A stretch of DNA of 64,000 nt from Aegilops tauschii subsp. strangulata (lineage: Eukaryota > Streptophyta > Magnoliopsida > Poales > Poaceae), in assembly GCF_002575655.3 (NCBI RefSeq), contig NC_053035.3, positions 87,941,322 to 88,005,321 on the forward strand, in the 5' to 3' direction. Below, in pieces: positions 36,541-48,202 of the stretch. Under the pieces are notes generated by a model. That model did no database searches, was not told the origin of the DNA, and was given only the letters and a program-made list of their open reading frames with translations. Within the stretch, counting starts at the first letter, position 1. The number at the start of each line of letters is the position of its first letter. A program made the position numbers and the translations under genes.

Positions 36541-38566
36541 CAAAAGCCTAAGCTTGGGGGAGTACGTATTTCTCACCGACATTACATTTATGTCCACACA
36601 CTCATTGCTAGTTGTCGGTGCTCATACTCTTTCATTGTATTATCCATGCTAGTTTATTTTCCTTTTTATGATTTCTTCTTGTGTCTTTGATAAACTTTAA
36701 GAAAACCAAAAAATTAGTTGTAGCGTTTAGCTAGTTTACTTTCTTGCTTGTAGTAGAAATTAAAAAGAAAACCCAAAAAGATTTATTATTCTTCTTTTGC
36801 TTGTTGGGAGCTTTCATGTGTAAATAGTTTTATTTATTTTCTTTTCTTTGGGGGTCTATAGGAGAAGACCATGATGAAATTGTTGAAGTGGCTCTTATAT
36901 GCATTATTGTTGATTTAACCAAGAGCCCATATTGCCTTGTCTTCTCCTGTTTACTGAATGCTTGCAGATTCCAGCTTAGTCCAATGCACGTGCACTATTA
37001 TTATTATTCACATCATTCGGTCGTGCAAGTGAAAGGCAATTATGACGATTTATGATGAACTGATTGAGATGAGAGAAGCTGGTATGAACTCGACCTCTTT
37101 TTTTTGTAAATATGATTAGTTCATCGTTCCTGATTCAGCTTATTATGAATAAACATGTTTGCAATGACAATTAGAGATTATAGTTACTTATGCCATGCTT
37201 AATTAGCTAGGAGCATATAATGGTTTACCTTGCGTGCCAACATGCTATTAAAATGGTTGTGATGTGGTATGATAGGGTGGTATCCTCCTTTGAATGATTT
37301 AAGTGACCTGACTTGGAACATGTTCACGCATGTAGTTGAAACAAAATCAACATATCCTTCACGATATTTATGTTCATGGTGGATTATATCCTACTCATGC
37401 TTGCACTCAATGTTTATTAATTTTACTGCATGTTCATGACTATTGTCGCTCTTTAGTTGGTCGCTTCCCAGTCTTTTGCTAGCCTTCACTTGTACTAAGT
37501 GGGAATACTTCTTGTGCATCCAATCCCTTAAACCCCAAAGTTATTCCATATGAGTCCACCATACCTTCCTATATGCGGTATCTACTTGTCGTTCCAAGTA
37601 AATTTGTATGTGCCAAACTCTAAATCTTCAAATGAAATTCTATTTTGTATGCTCGAATAGCTCATGTATCAACTAGGGTTGTCTGTATCTTGCATGTTAG
37701 GCGGGTTATTCTCAAGAGGAGTGGACTCCGCTCCTCACTCACGAGAAAATGGCTGGTCACCGGGATGCCCAGTCCCATGCTTTATGCAAATCAAATCAAA
37801 TTAATTACAAACAAAACTCCCCCAGGATTGTTGTTAGCTGGAGGCACCCGATGTTTCGAACAAGCCATGGACCGATGTTTGTTGGTGGAGGGGGAGTATA
37901 AACTTTACCATTCTGTTTGGGAACCGCCTATAATGTGTATAGCATGGAAGATATCGCCATCTCTTGGTTGTTATGTTGACAATGAAAGTATGCCGCTCAA
38001 AATATTATTCATCTCTATTTCAAAACCGAGCTCTGGCACCTCTACGAATCCCTGCTTCCCTCTGCGAAGGGCCTATCTATTTACTTTTATGTTGACTCAT
38101 CACCCTCTTATTAAAAAGCACTAGCTGGAGAGCACCTATGTCATTTGCATCCATTACTATTAATTTATGTTGGGTATGACTATGACTGGATCTCTTTTAC
38201 CATGAACTACAGTGTTTAGTCAGTCCTTGATCTTTAAAGGTGCTCTGCATTTATGTTTTGCGGTCTTAGAAAGGGCTAGCGAGATACCATGTTGTTATAT
38301 AATATTATGATTGTTTTGAGAAAGTGTTGTCATCCGAGATTTATTATTATTGCTCGCTAGTTGAGTATGCCATTGACATGAGTAAACATGAGACCTAAGT
38401 GTTATTGTGAATATGGTTAGTCATAATCTTTGCTGAAAACTTGAATGCTGGCTTTACATATTTACAACAACAAGAGCACACAGAGTTTGTAAAAGTTTTT
38501 CTTTATCACTTTCAGTTTATCAACTGAATTGCTTGAGGACAAGCAAAGGTTTAAGCTTGGGGGAGT
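36541..38566 (+). other. Non-coding 3' internal region of element Z
   Basis: No gene is supported. The frame at 37645-38124 has no match to Gag or Pol motifs and is broken in Y. The region ends in the polypurine tract TTTAAGCTTGGGGGAGT. Confidence 0.65.
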
Positions 38567-39971
38567 TGATACGTCTCCAACGTATCTACTTTTCCAAACA
38601 CTTTTGCCCATGTTTTGGACTCTAACTTGCATGATTTGAATGGAACTAACCCAGACTGACGCTGTTTTCAGAAGAATTGCCATGGTGTTATCTTTGTGTA
38701 GAAACAAAAGTTCTCGGAATGACCTGAAACTTCACGGAGATTATTTTTGGAAATAATAAAAAATACTGGCGGAAGAATAAAGGCCATGGGCCCACACCCT
38801 GTCCACGAGGGTGGGAGGCGCGCCTTCCCCCCTAGGGCGCGCCCCCTGCCTCGTGGGCCCCCTGGTGCTCCACCGACCTCAACTCCAACTCTATATATTC
38901 GTGTTCGGGGAGAAAAAAATCAGAGAGAAAGATTCATCATGTTTTATGATACGGAGCCGCCGCCAAGCCCTAAACTCTCTCGGGAGGGCTGATCTGGAGT
39001 CCGTTCGGGGCTCTGGAGAGGGGAATCCATCGCCATCGTCATCATCAACCATCCTCCATCACCAATTTCATGATGCCCACCGCCGTGCGTGAGTAATTTC
39101 ATCGTAGGCTTGCTGGACGGTGATGGGTTGGATGAGATTTATCATGTAATCAAGTTAGTTTTGTTAGGGTTTGATCCCTAGTATCCATTATGTTCTGAGA
39201 TTGATGTTGCTATGACTTTGCTACGCTTAATGATTGTCACTAGGGCCCGAGTGCCATGATTTCATATCTGAACCTATTATGTTTTCATGAATATATGTGA
39301 GTTCTTGATCCTATCTTGCAAGTCTATAGTCACCTACTATGTGTTATGATCCGGCAACCCCGAAGTGACAATAATCGGGACAACTCCCGGTGATGACCAT
39401 AGTTTGAGGAGTTCATGTATTCACTATGTGTTAATGCTTTGGTCTGGTACTCTATTAAAAGGAGGCCTTAATATCCCTTAGTTTCCGCTAGGACCCCGCT
39501 GCCACGGGAGGGTAGGGCAAAAGATGGCATGCAAGTTCTTTTCCATAAGCATGTATGACTATATTCGGAATACATGCCTACATTACATTGATGAATTGGA
39601 GCTAGTTCTGTGTCACCCTATGTTATGACTGTTACATGATGAACCGCATCCGGCATAATTCTCCATCACCGATCCAATGCCTACGAGCTTTTCACATATT
39701 GTTCTTCACTTATTTACTTTTCCGTTGCTACTGTTACAATCACTACAAAACCCAAAAATATTACTTTTGCTACTGTTACTGTTACTTCCATACTGCTTTT
39801 CTACTAAATACTTTGCTGCAGATACTAAGTTATCCAGGTGTGGTTGAATTGACAACTCAACTACTAATACTTGAGAATATTCTTTGGCTCCCCTTGTGTC
39901 GAATCAATAAATTTGGGTTGAATACTCTACCCTCGAAAACTGTTGCGATCCGCTATACTTGTGGGTTATCA
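38567..39971 (+). repeat. 3' LTR of element Z
   Basis: TGATACGTCTCCAACG to GTGGGTTATCA. It is the same length as the 5' copy, with about two differences in the first 60 bases, and is followed by TSD GCATC. Confidence 0.94.
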
Positions 39972-39976
39972 GCATC

Positions 39977-41129
39977 CGAGCCAGGTTTATGCATAGATGT
40001 TATATGCACGAGTAGAACACAAGTGAGTTGTGGGCGATACAAGTCATACTGCTTACCAGCATGTCATACTTTGATTCGGCGGTATTGTTGGATGAAGCGG
40101 CCCGGACCAACATTACGCGTACGCTTACGCGAGACTGGTTCTACCGACGTGCTTCGGTCCTTGTGAAGGTTAAAACAGCACGTACTTGACGAAATATCAT
40201 TGTGGTTTTTATGCGTAGGTAAGAACGGTTCTTGCTCAGCCCGTAGCAGCCACGTAAAACTTGCAACAACAAAGTAGAGGACGTCTAACTTGTTTTTTCA
40301 GGGCATGTTGTGATGAGATATGGTCAAGACATGATGCTAAATTTTATTGTATGAGATGATCATGTTTTGTAACAGAGTTATCGGCAACTGGCAGGAGCCA
40401 TATGGTTGTCGCTTTATTGTATGAAATGCAATCGCCATGTAATTGCTTTACTTTATCACTAAGCAGTAGCGATAGTCGTAGAAGCAATAGTTGGCGAGAT
40501 GACAACGATGCTACTATGGAGATCAAGGTGTCGCGCCGGTGACGATGGTGATCATGACGGTGCTTTGGAGATGGAGATCAAAGGCACAAGATGATGATGG
40601 CCATATCATATCACTTATATTGATTGCATGTGATGTTTATCTTTTATGCATCTTATTTTGCTTAGATCGACGGTAGCATTATAAGATGATCTCTCACTAA
40701 ATTTCAAGGTATAAGTGTTCTCCCTGAGTATGCACCGTTGCGAAATTTCGTCGTGCCGAGACACCACGTGATGATCGGGTGTGATAAGCTCTACGTTCAC
40801 ATACAACGGGTGCAAGCCAGTTTTGCACACGCAAAATACTCGGGTTAAACTTGACGAGCCTAGCATATGCAGATACGGCCTCGGAACACTGAGACCAAAG
40901 GTCGAGCGTGAATCATATAGTAGATATGATCAACATAGTGATGTTCACCATTGAAAACTACTCCATCTCACGTGATGATCAGACATGGTTTAGTTGATAT
41001 GGATCACGTGATCACTTAGATGATTAGAGGGATGTCTATCTAAGTGGGAGTTCTTTGATTAATTGAACTTTAATTTATCATGAACTTAGTACCTGATAGT
41101 ATTTTGCATGTCTATGTTGGTGTAGATAA
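39977..41129 (+). other. Leader of Copia internal copy 2
   Basis: This is untranslated leader. It keeps about 92 bp (near 40240-40332) that copy 1 lost, and lacks about 72 bp of copy 1 (junction near 40157). No gene is seen. Confidence 0.7.
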
Positions 41130-44100
41130 ATGGCTCGTGCTATTGTTCCGTTGAATTTTAATGTGTTCCTTGAGAAAGCAAAGTTGAAAGATGATGGTAG
41201 CAATTACATGGACTGGGTCCGTAACTTTAGGATTATCCTCATTGCTGCACAGAAGAATTATGTCCTGGAAGCACCGCTAGGTGCCAAACCCGCTGCAGGA
41301 GCAACGGCAGATGTTCTGAACGTCTGGCAGAGCAAAGCTGATGACTACTCGATAGTTCAGTGTGCCATGCTTTACAGCTTAGAACCGGGTCTTCAACGAC
41401 GTTTTGAACGTCATGGAGCATATGAGATGTTCCAGGAGTTGAAGTTAATATTTCAGGCAAATGCCCGGATTGAGAGATATGAAGTCTCCAATAAGTTATA
41501 CAGCTGCTAGATGGAGGAGAATAGTTTTGTCAGTGAGCATATACTCAAAATGTCTGGGTATAACAATCACTTGATTCAACTAGGAGTTAATTTTCCGGAT
41601 GATAGTGTCATTGACAGAATTCTTCAATCACTGCCACCAAGCTACAAGAGCTTCATGATGAACTATAATATGCAAGGGATGGATAAGATAATTCCCGAGC
41701 TCTTCACGATGCTAAAGGCTGCGGAGGTAGAAATCAAGAAGGAGCATCAAGTGTTGATGGTCAACAAGAACACCAGTTTCAAGAACAAGGGTAAAGGGAA
41801 GAAGGGGGACTTCAAGAAGAATGGCAAGCAAGTTGCTGCTCAAGTGAAGAAGCCCAAGTCTGGACCTAAGCCTGAGACTAAGTGCTTCTACTACAAAGGG
41901 ACTGGTCACTGGAAGAGGAACTGCCCCAAGTATTTGGCGAATAAGAAGGATCGCAAGGTGAACAAAGGTATATGTGATATACATGTTATTGATGTGTACC
42001 TTACTAGTGCTCGCAGTAGCACTTGGGTATTTGATACAGGTTCTGTTGCTAATATTTGCAACTCGAAACAGGGACTACAGATTAAGCGAAGATTGGCTAA
42101 GGACGAGGTGACGATGCGCGTGGGAAATGGTTCCAAAGTCGATGTGATCGCGGTCGGCACGCTACCTCTACATCTACCTTTGGGATTAGTTTTAGACCTA
42201 AATAATAATTATTTGGTGCCAGCGTTGAGCATGATCATTATATCTGGATCTTGTTTGATGCGAGATGGTTATTCATTTAAATCAGAGAATAATGGTTGTT
42301 CTATTTATATGAGTAATATCTTTTATGGTCATATGCACCCTTGAAGAGTGGTCTATTTATATTGAATCTCGATAGTAGTGATACACATATTCATAATATT
42401 GAAGCCAAAAGATGCAGAGTTGATAATGATAGTGCAACTTATTTGTGGCACTGCCGTTTAGGTCATATTGGTGTAAAGCGCATGAAGAAACTACATTCTG
42501 ATGGACTTTTGGAATCACTTGATTATGAATCACTTGGTACTTGCGAACCATGCCTCATGGGCAAGATGACTAAAATGCCGTTCTCCGGAACAATGGAGCG
42601 AGCAACAGATTTGTTGGAAATCATACATACTGATGTATGTGGTCCGATGAATGTTGAGGCTCGCGACGGGTATCGTTATTTTCTCACCTTCACAGATGAT
42701 TTAAGCAGATATGGGTATATCTACTTGATGAAGCATAAGTCTGAAACATTTCAAAAGTTCAAAGAATTTCAGAGTGAAGTGGAAAATCATCGTAACAAGA
42801 AAATAAAGTTTCTGCGATCTGATCGTGGAGGAGAATATTTGAGTTACGAGTTTGGTCTTCATTTGAAACAATGCGGAATAGTTTCGCAACTCACGCCACC
42901 CAGAACACCACAGCATAATGGTGTGTCCGAACGTCGTAATCGTACTTTACTAGATATGGTGCGATCTATGATGTCTCTTACTGATTTACCACTATCGTTT
43001 TGGGGTTATGCTTTAGAGACGGCTGCATTCACGTTAAATAGGGCACCATCTAAATCCGTTGAGACGACACCTTATGAACTGTGGTTTGGCAAGAAACCAA
43101 AGTTGTCATTTCTTAAAGTTTGGGGCTGCGATGCTTATGTGAAAAAGCTTCAACCTGATAAGCTCGAACCCAAATCGGAGAAATGTGTCTTCATAGGATA
43201 CCCAAAGGAGACTGTTGGGTACACCTTCTATCACAAATCCAAAGGCAAGACATTCGTTGCTAAGAATGGATCCTTTCTAGAGAAGGAGTTTCTCTCGAAA
43301 GAAGTGAGTGGGAGGAAACTAGAACTTGATGAGGTAATTGTACCTGCTCCCTTATTGGAAAGTAGTTCATCACAGAAATCTGTTCCTGTGACTCCTACAC
43401 CAATTAGTGAGGAAGCTAATGATGATGATCATGTAACTTCAGATCAAGTTACTACCGAACCTCGTAGGTCAACCAGAGTAAGATCCGCACCAGAGTGGTA
43501 CGGTAATCCTGTTCTAGAGGTCATGTTACTTGACCATGACGAACCTACGAACTATGAGGAAGCGATGATGAGCCCAGATTCCGCAAAATGGCTTGAGGCC
43601 ATGAAATCTGAGATGGGATCCATGTATGAGAACAAAGTGTGGACTTTGGTTGACTTCCCCGATGATCGGCAAGCCATCGAGAATAAATGGATCTTCAGGA
43701 AGAAGACAGAAGATGACGGTAATGTTACTGTCTACAAAGCTCAACTTGTTGCGAAAGGTTTTTGACAAGTTCAAGGAGTTGACTACGATGAGACTTTCTC
43801 ACCTGTAGCGATGCTTAAGTCTGTCCGAATCATGTTAGCAATTGCCGCATTTTATGATTATGAAATTTGGCAAATGGATGTAAAGACTGCATTCTTGAAT
43901 GGATTTCTGGAAGAAGAGTTGTATATGATGCAACTTGAAGGTTTTATCGATCCAAAGGATGCTAACAAAGTGTGCAAGCTCCAGCGATCCATCTATGGAA
44001 TGGTGCAAGCATCTCAGAGTTGGAATAAACGTTTTGATAGTGTGATCAAAGCATATGGTTTTATATAGACTTTGGGAGAAGCCTGTATTTACAAGAAAGT

Positions 44101-45115
44101 GAGTGGGAGCTCTGTAGCATTTCTAATATTATATGTGGATGACATATTGTTGATTGGAAATGATACAGAATTTCTGGATAGCATAAAAGGATACTTGAAT
44201 AAGAGTTTTTCAATGAAAGACCTCGATGAAGCTGCTTATATATTGGGCATCAAGATCTATAGAGATAGATCAAGACGCTTAATTGGACTTTCACAAAGCA
44301 CATACCTTGATAAAGTTTTGAAGAAGTTCAAAATGGATCAAGCAAAGAAAGGGTTCTTGCCTGTGTTACAAGGTGTGAAGTTGAGTCAGACTCAATGCCC
44401 GACCATTGCAGAAGATAGAGAGAAAATGAAAGGTGTTCCCTATGCTTCAGCCATAGGCTCTATCATGTATGCAATGTTGTGTACCAGACCTGATGTGTGC
44501 CTTGCTATTAGTTTAGCAGGGAGGTACCAAAGTAATCCAGGAGTGGATCACTGGACGGCGGTCAAGAACATCCTGAAATACCTGAAAAGGAGTAAGGATA
44601 TGTTTCTCGTTTATGGATGTGACAAAGAGCTCGTCGTAAATGGTTATGTCGATGCAAACTTTGACACTGATCCGGATGACTCTAAGTCACAAACCGGATA
44701 CGTGTTTATATTGAGCGGTGGAGCTGTCAGTTGGTGCAGTTCTAAGCAAAGCGTCATGGCGGGATCTACGTGTGAAGCGGAGTACATAGCTGCTTCGGAA
44801 GCAGCAAATGAAGGATTCTTGATGAAGGAGTTCATATCCGATCTAGGTGTCATACCTAGTGCATCAGGTCCAATGAAAATCTTTTGTGACAATACTGGTG
44901 CAATTGCCTTGGCAAAGGAATCCAGATTTCACAAGAGAACCAAGCACATCAAGAGACACTTCAATTCCATCCGCGATCAAGTCAAGGAGGGAGACATAGT
45001 GATTTGCAAGATACATATGGATCTGAATGTTGCAGACCCGTTGACTAAGCCTCTCTCACGAGCAAAACATGATCAGCACCAAGACTCCATGGGTATTAGA
45101 ATCATTACTGTGTAA
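41130..45115 (+). pseudogene. Copia gag-pol, internal copy 2
   Basis: The order is that of Ty1/Copia. Gag runs from ATG 41130, with a zinc knuckle whose second Cys is Tyr at 41883-41924. The protease site is VFDTGS near 42030. Integrase shows WHCRLGHIG, CEPC, HTDVCGPM and SDRGGEY from 42450 to 42840. RT has YVDD at 44132-44143, and RNase H has STCEAEYIAAS near 44770 and DNTGAIALAKE near 44890. It ends at TAA 45113-45115. Defects are TAG at 41508-41510, a 2-bp insertion near 42335, TGA at 43763-43765 and TAG at 44066-44068. The last two are shared with copy 1. It is better preserved than copy 1 but not functional. Confidence 0.94.
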
Positions 45116-45140
45116 TCTAGATTAAGTGCAAGTGGGAGAC

Positions 45141-46876
45141 TGAAGGAAATATGCCCTAGAGGTAATAATAAAGTTTTTATTTATATTTCCTTATATCATG
45201 ATAAATGTTTATTATTCATGCTAGAATTGTATTAACCGGAAACTTAGTACATGTGTGAATACATAGGCAAACAAAGTGTCACTAGTATGCCTCTACTTGA
45301 CTAGCTCGTTGAATCAAAGATGGTTAAGTTTGCTAGCCATAGACATGAGTTGTCATTTGATTAACGGGATCACATCATTAGAGAATGATGTGATTGACTT
45401 GACTCATTCCGTTAGCTTGGCATTTGATCGTTTAGTATCTTGCTATTGCTTTTTTCCTGACTTATACATGTTCCTATGACTATGAGATTATGCAACTCCC
45501 GAATACCGGAGGAACACTTTGTGTGCTACCAAACGTCACAACATGACTGGGTGATTATAAAGGTGCTCTACAGGTGTATCCGATGGTACTTGTTGAGTTT
45601 GCATAGATCATGATTAGGATTTGTCACTCCGATTGTCGGAGAGGTATCTCTGGGCCCTCTCGGTAATGCACATCACTATAAGCCTTGCAAGCAATGTAAC
45701 TAATGAGTTAGTTGTGGGAGGATGCATTACGGAATGACTAAAGAGACTTGCCGGTAACGAGATTGAACTAGGTATTGAGATACCGACGATCGAATCTTGG
45801 GCAAGTAACATACCAATGACAAAGGGAACAACGTATGTTGTTATGTGGTTTGACCGATAAAGATCTTCGTAGTATATGTAGGAACCAACATGAGCATCCA
45901 GGTTCCGCTATTGGTTATTGACCAGAGATGTGTCTCGGTCATGTCTACATAGTTCTCGAACCCGTAGGGTCCGCACGCTTAACGTTCGGTGACGGTCGGT
46001 AATATGAGTTTCTATGTTTTGATGTACCGAAGGTAGTTCGGAGTCCCGGATATGATCACGGACATGATGAGGAGTCTCGAAATGGTCGAGACATAAAGAT
46101 CGATATATTGGATGACTATGTTTGGACTTCGGAAGGGTTCCGGATGAGTTCGGACGAATACCAGAGTACCGGGGGTTACCGGAACCCCCCGGGGAGTGTA
46201 ATGGGCCTCATGGGCCTTGGTGGAGAGAGGAAGGGGCGGCCAGGGCAGGCCGCGCGCCCCCTCCCCCTCTAGTCCGAATTGGACAAGGAAGGGGGGCGGC
46301 GCCCCCTTTTTCCTTCCCCCTCTCTCCTCCTTCCTTCCCTCCTACTCCTACTCTTGGAAGGGGGGATCCTACTCCCGGTGGGAGTAGGACTCCCCTTGGG
46401 GCGCGCCTAGGAGGCCGGCCTCCTCCCCCTCCTCCACTCCTTTATATACGGGGGAGGGGGCACCCCATAGACACACAAGTTGATCATTGATCTTTTAGCC
46501 GTGTGCGGTGCCCCCCTCCACCATAATCCACCTGGGTCATATCGTAGAATTGCTTAGGCGAAGCCCTGCGTCGGTAGCTTCATCATCACCATCATCATGC
46601 CGTCGTGCTGACGGAACTCTCCCTCGAAGCTCTACTGGATCGTGAGTTCGTGGGACGTCACCGAGCTGAACGTGTGCAGATCGCGGAGGTGCCGTACGTT
46701 TGGTACTAGGATCGGTCGATCGTGAAGACGTACGACTACATCAACCGCGTTGTCATAACGCTTCTGCTTATGGTCTACGAGGGTACGTGGATGACACTCT
46801 CCCCTCTCATTGCTATGCATCACCATGATGTTGCGTGTGCGTAGGAAATTTTTTGAAATTACAACGTTCCCCAACA
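45141..46876 (+). repeat. Right LTR of the Copia dimer
   Basis: TGAAGGAAATATGCCC to CGTTCCCCAACA. It is preceded by the purine-rich AAGTGCAAGTGGGAGAC (45124-45140) and followed by TSD AACTT. Confidence 0.94.
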
Positions 46877-46881
46877 AACTT

Positions 46882-48202
46882 CGCTGGTGCATCCAAACCC
46901 CATGATATGATACGCTCTATCACACATAAGCCTCCTTATATCTTTGTCAAAACAGCCACCATACCTACCTATTATGGCATTTCCATAGCCATTCCGAGAT
47001 ATATTTCCATGCAACTTTCCACTGTTCCGTTTGTTATGACACGCTCCATCATCGTCATATTGCTTTGCATAATCATGTAGTTGACATCGTATTTGTGGCA
47101 AAGCCACCCTCATAATTCTTTCATACATGTCGCTCTTGATTCATTGCATATCCCGGTACACCGCCGGAGGCATTCACATAGAGTCATATTTTTGTTCTAG
47201 TATCGAGTTGTAATATTGAGTTGTAAATAAATAAAAGTGTGATGATCATCATTATTAGAGCATTGTCCCATGTGAGGAAAGGATGATGGAGACTATGATT
47301 CACCACAAGTCGGGATGAGACCCCGGACGAAAAAAGAGAGGCCAAAGAAGCCCAAATAAAAAAAGCCAAAGAAGCCCAAACAAAAAAAATGAGGGAAAAA
47401 GAGAGAAGGGACAATGTTACTATCCTTTTTCCACACTTGTGCTTCAAAATAGCACCATGATCTTCATGATAGAGAGTTTGTTATTTTGTCACTTTCATAT
47501 ACTAGTGGGAATTTTTCATTATAGAACTTGGCTTGTGTATTCCAATGATGGGCTTCCTCAAAATGCCCTAGGTCTTCGTGAGCAAGCAAGTTGGATGCAC
47601 ACCCACTTAGTTTCTTTTGATGAGCTTTCATATATTTATAGCTCTAGCGCATCCGTTGCATGGCAATCCCTACTCCTCGCATTGACATCAATTGATGGGC
47701 ATCTCCAAAGCCCATTGATTAGCCGCGTCAATGTGAGACTTTCTCCTTTTTTTGTCTTCTCACATAACCCCCGTCATCATATGCTATTCCACCCATAAGT
47801 GCTATATCCATGGCTTGCGCTCATGTATTGCGTAAGGGTTGAAAAGGCTTAAGCGCGTTAAAAAGTATGAACCAATTGCTCGACTTGTCATCGGGGTTGT
47901 GCATCATGGGAGCATTTTGTGTGACGAAAATGAAGCATGGCCAAACTATATGATTTTGTAGGGATAAGCTTTCTTTGGCTATGTTATTTTGATAAGACAT
48001 AATTGCTTGGTTAGCATGCTTGAAGTATTACTATTTTTATGTCAATATTAAAACTTTGTCTAGAATCTTTTGGATCTAAAACATTCATGCCGCAATAAAG
48101 AGAATTACATTGAAAAATTATGTTAGGTAGCATTCCACATCAAAAATTCTGTTTTATCATTTACCTACTCGAGGACGAGCAGGAATTAAGCTTGGGGATG
48201 CT
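46882..48202 (+). other. Non-coding 3' internal region of G1
   Basis: It resumes G1 after the Copia dimer and is collinear with 6440-7664 of G2. It ends in AAGCTTGGGGATGCT, the polypurine tract. No gene is seen. Confidence 0.75.

Larger units (their letters stand above)
30480..39971 (+). mobile_element. Gypsy-type element Z nested in the primer site of Copia copy 2
   Basis: It has LTRs of 1405 bp at each end (30480-31884 and 38567-39971), a 6.68-kb internal region and TSD GCATC (30475-30479 and 39972-39976). The empty site GTGGCATCCGAGCC is intact in copy 1 at 14137. It is the same family as Y but better preserved: the second ORF is open for 320 codons. It has gag, protease and the second ORF, without RT or integrase. 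Confidence 0.95.
12399..46876 (+). mobile_element. Copia (Angela/WIS/BARE-type) tandem dimer: LTR-internal-LTR-internal-LTR
   Basis: Three direct LTRs (12399-14136, 28734-30471, 45141-46876, each about 1.74 kb) alternate with two internal regions. These are about 5.1 and 5.2 kb long once the Gypsy insertions Y and Z are removed. The outer ends share one 5-bp TSD, AACTT (12394-12398 and 46877-46881), so the dimer occupies a single integration site. Both internal copies encode gag, protease, integrase, RT and RNase H in Copia order. Both are inactive and share two stop codons. Unequal crossing-over between LTRs of one inserted element best explains the structure. Confidence 0.9.

Noticed and set aside
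37645..38124. 159-codon frame in element Z as a third protein
   Set aside because: The matching region in Y is broken into short pieces and no motif is seen. It is more likely non-coding.
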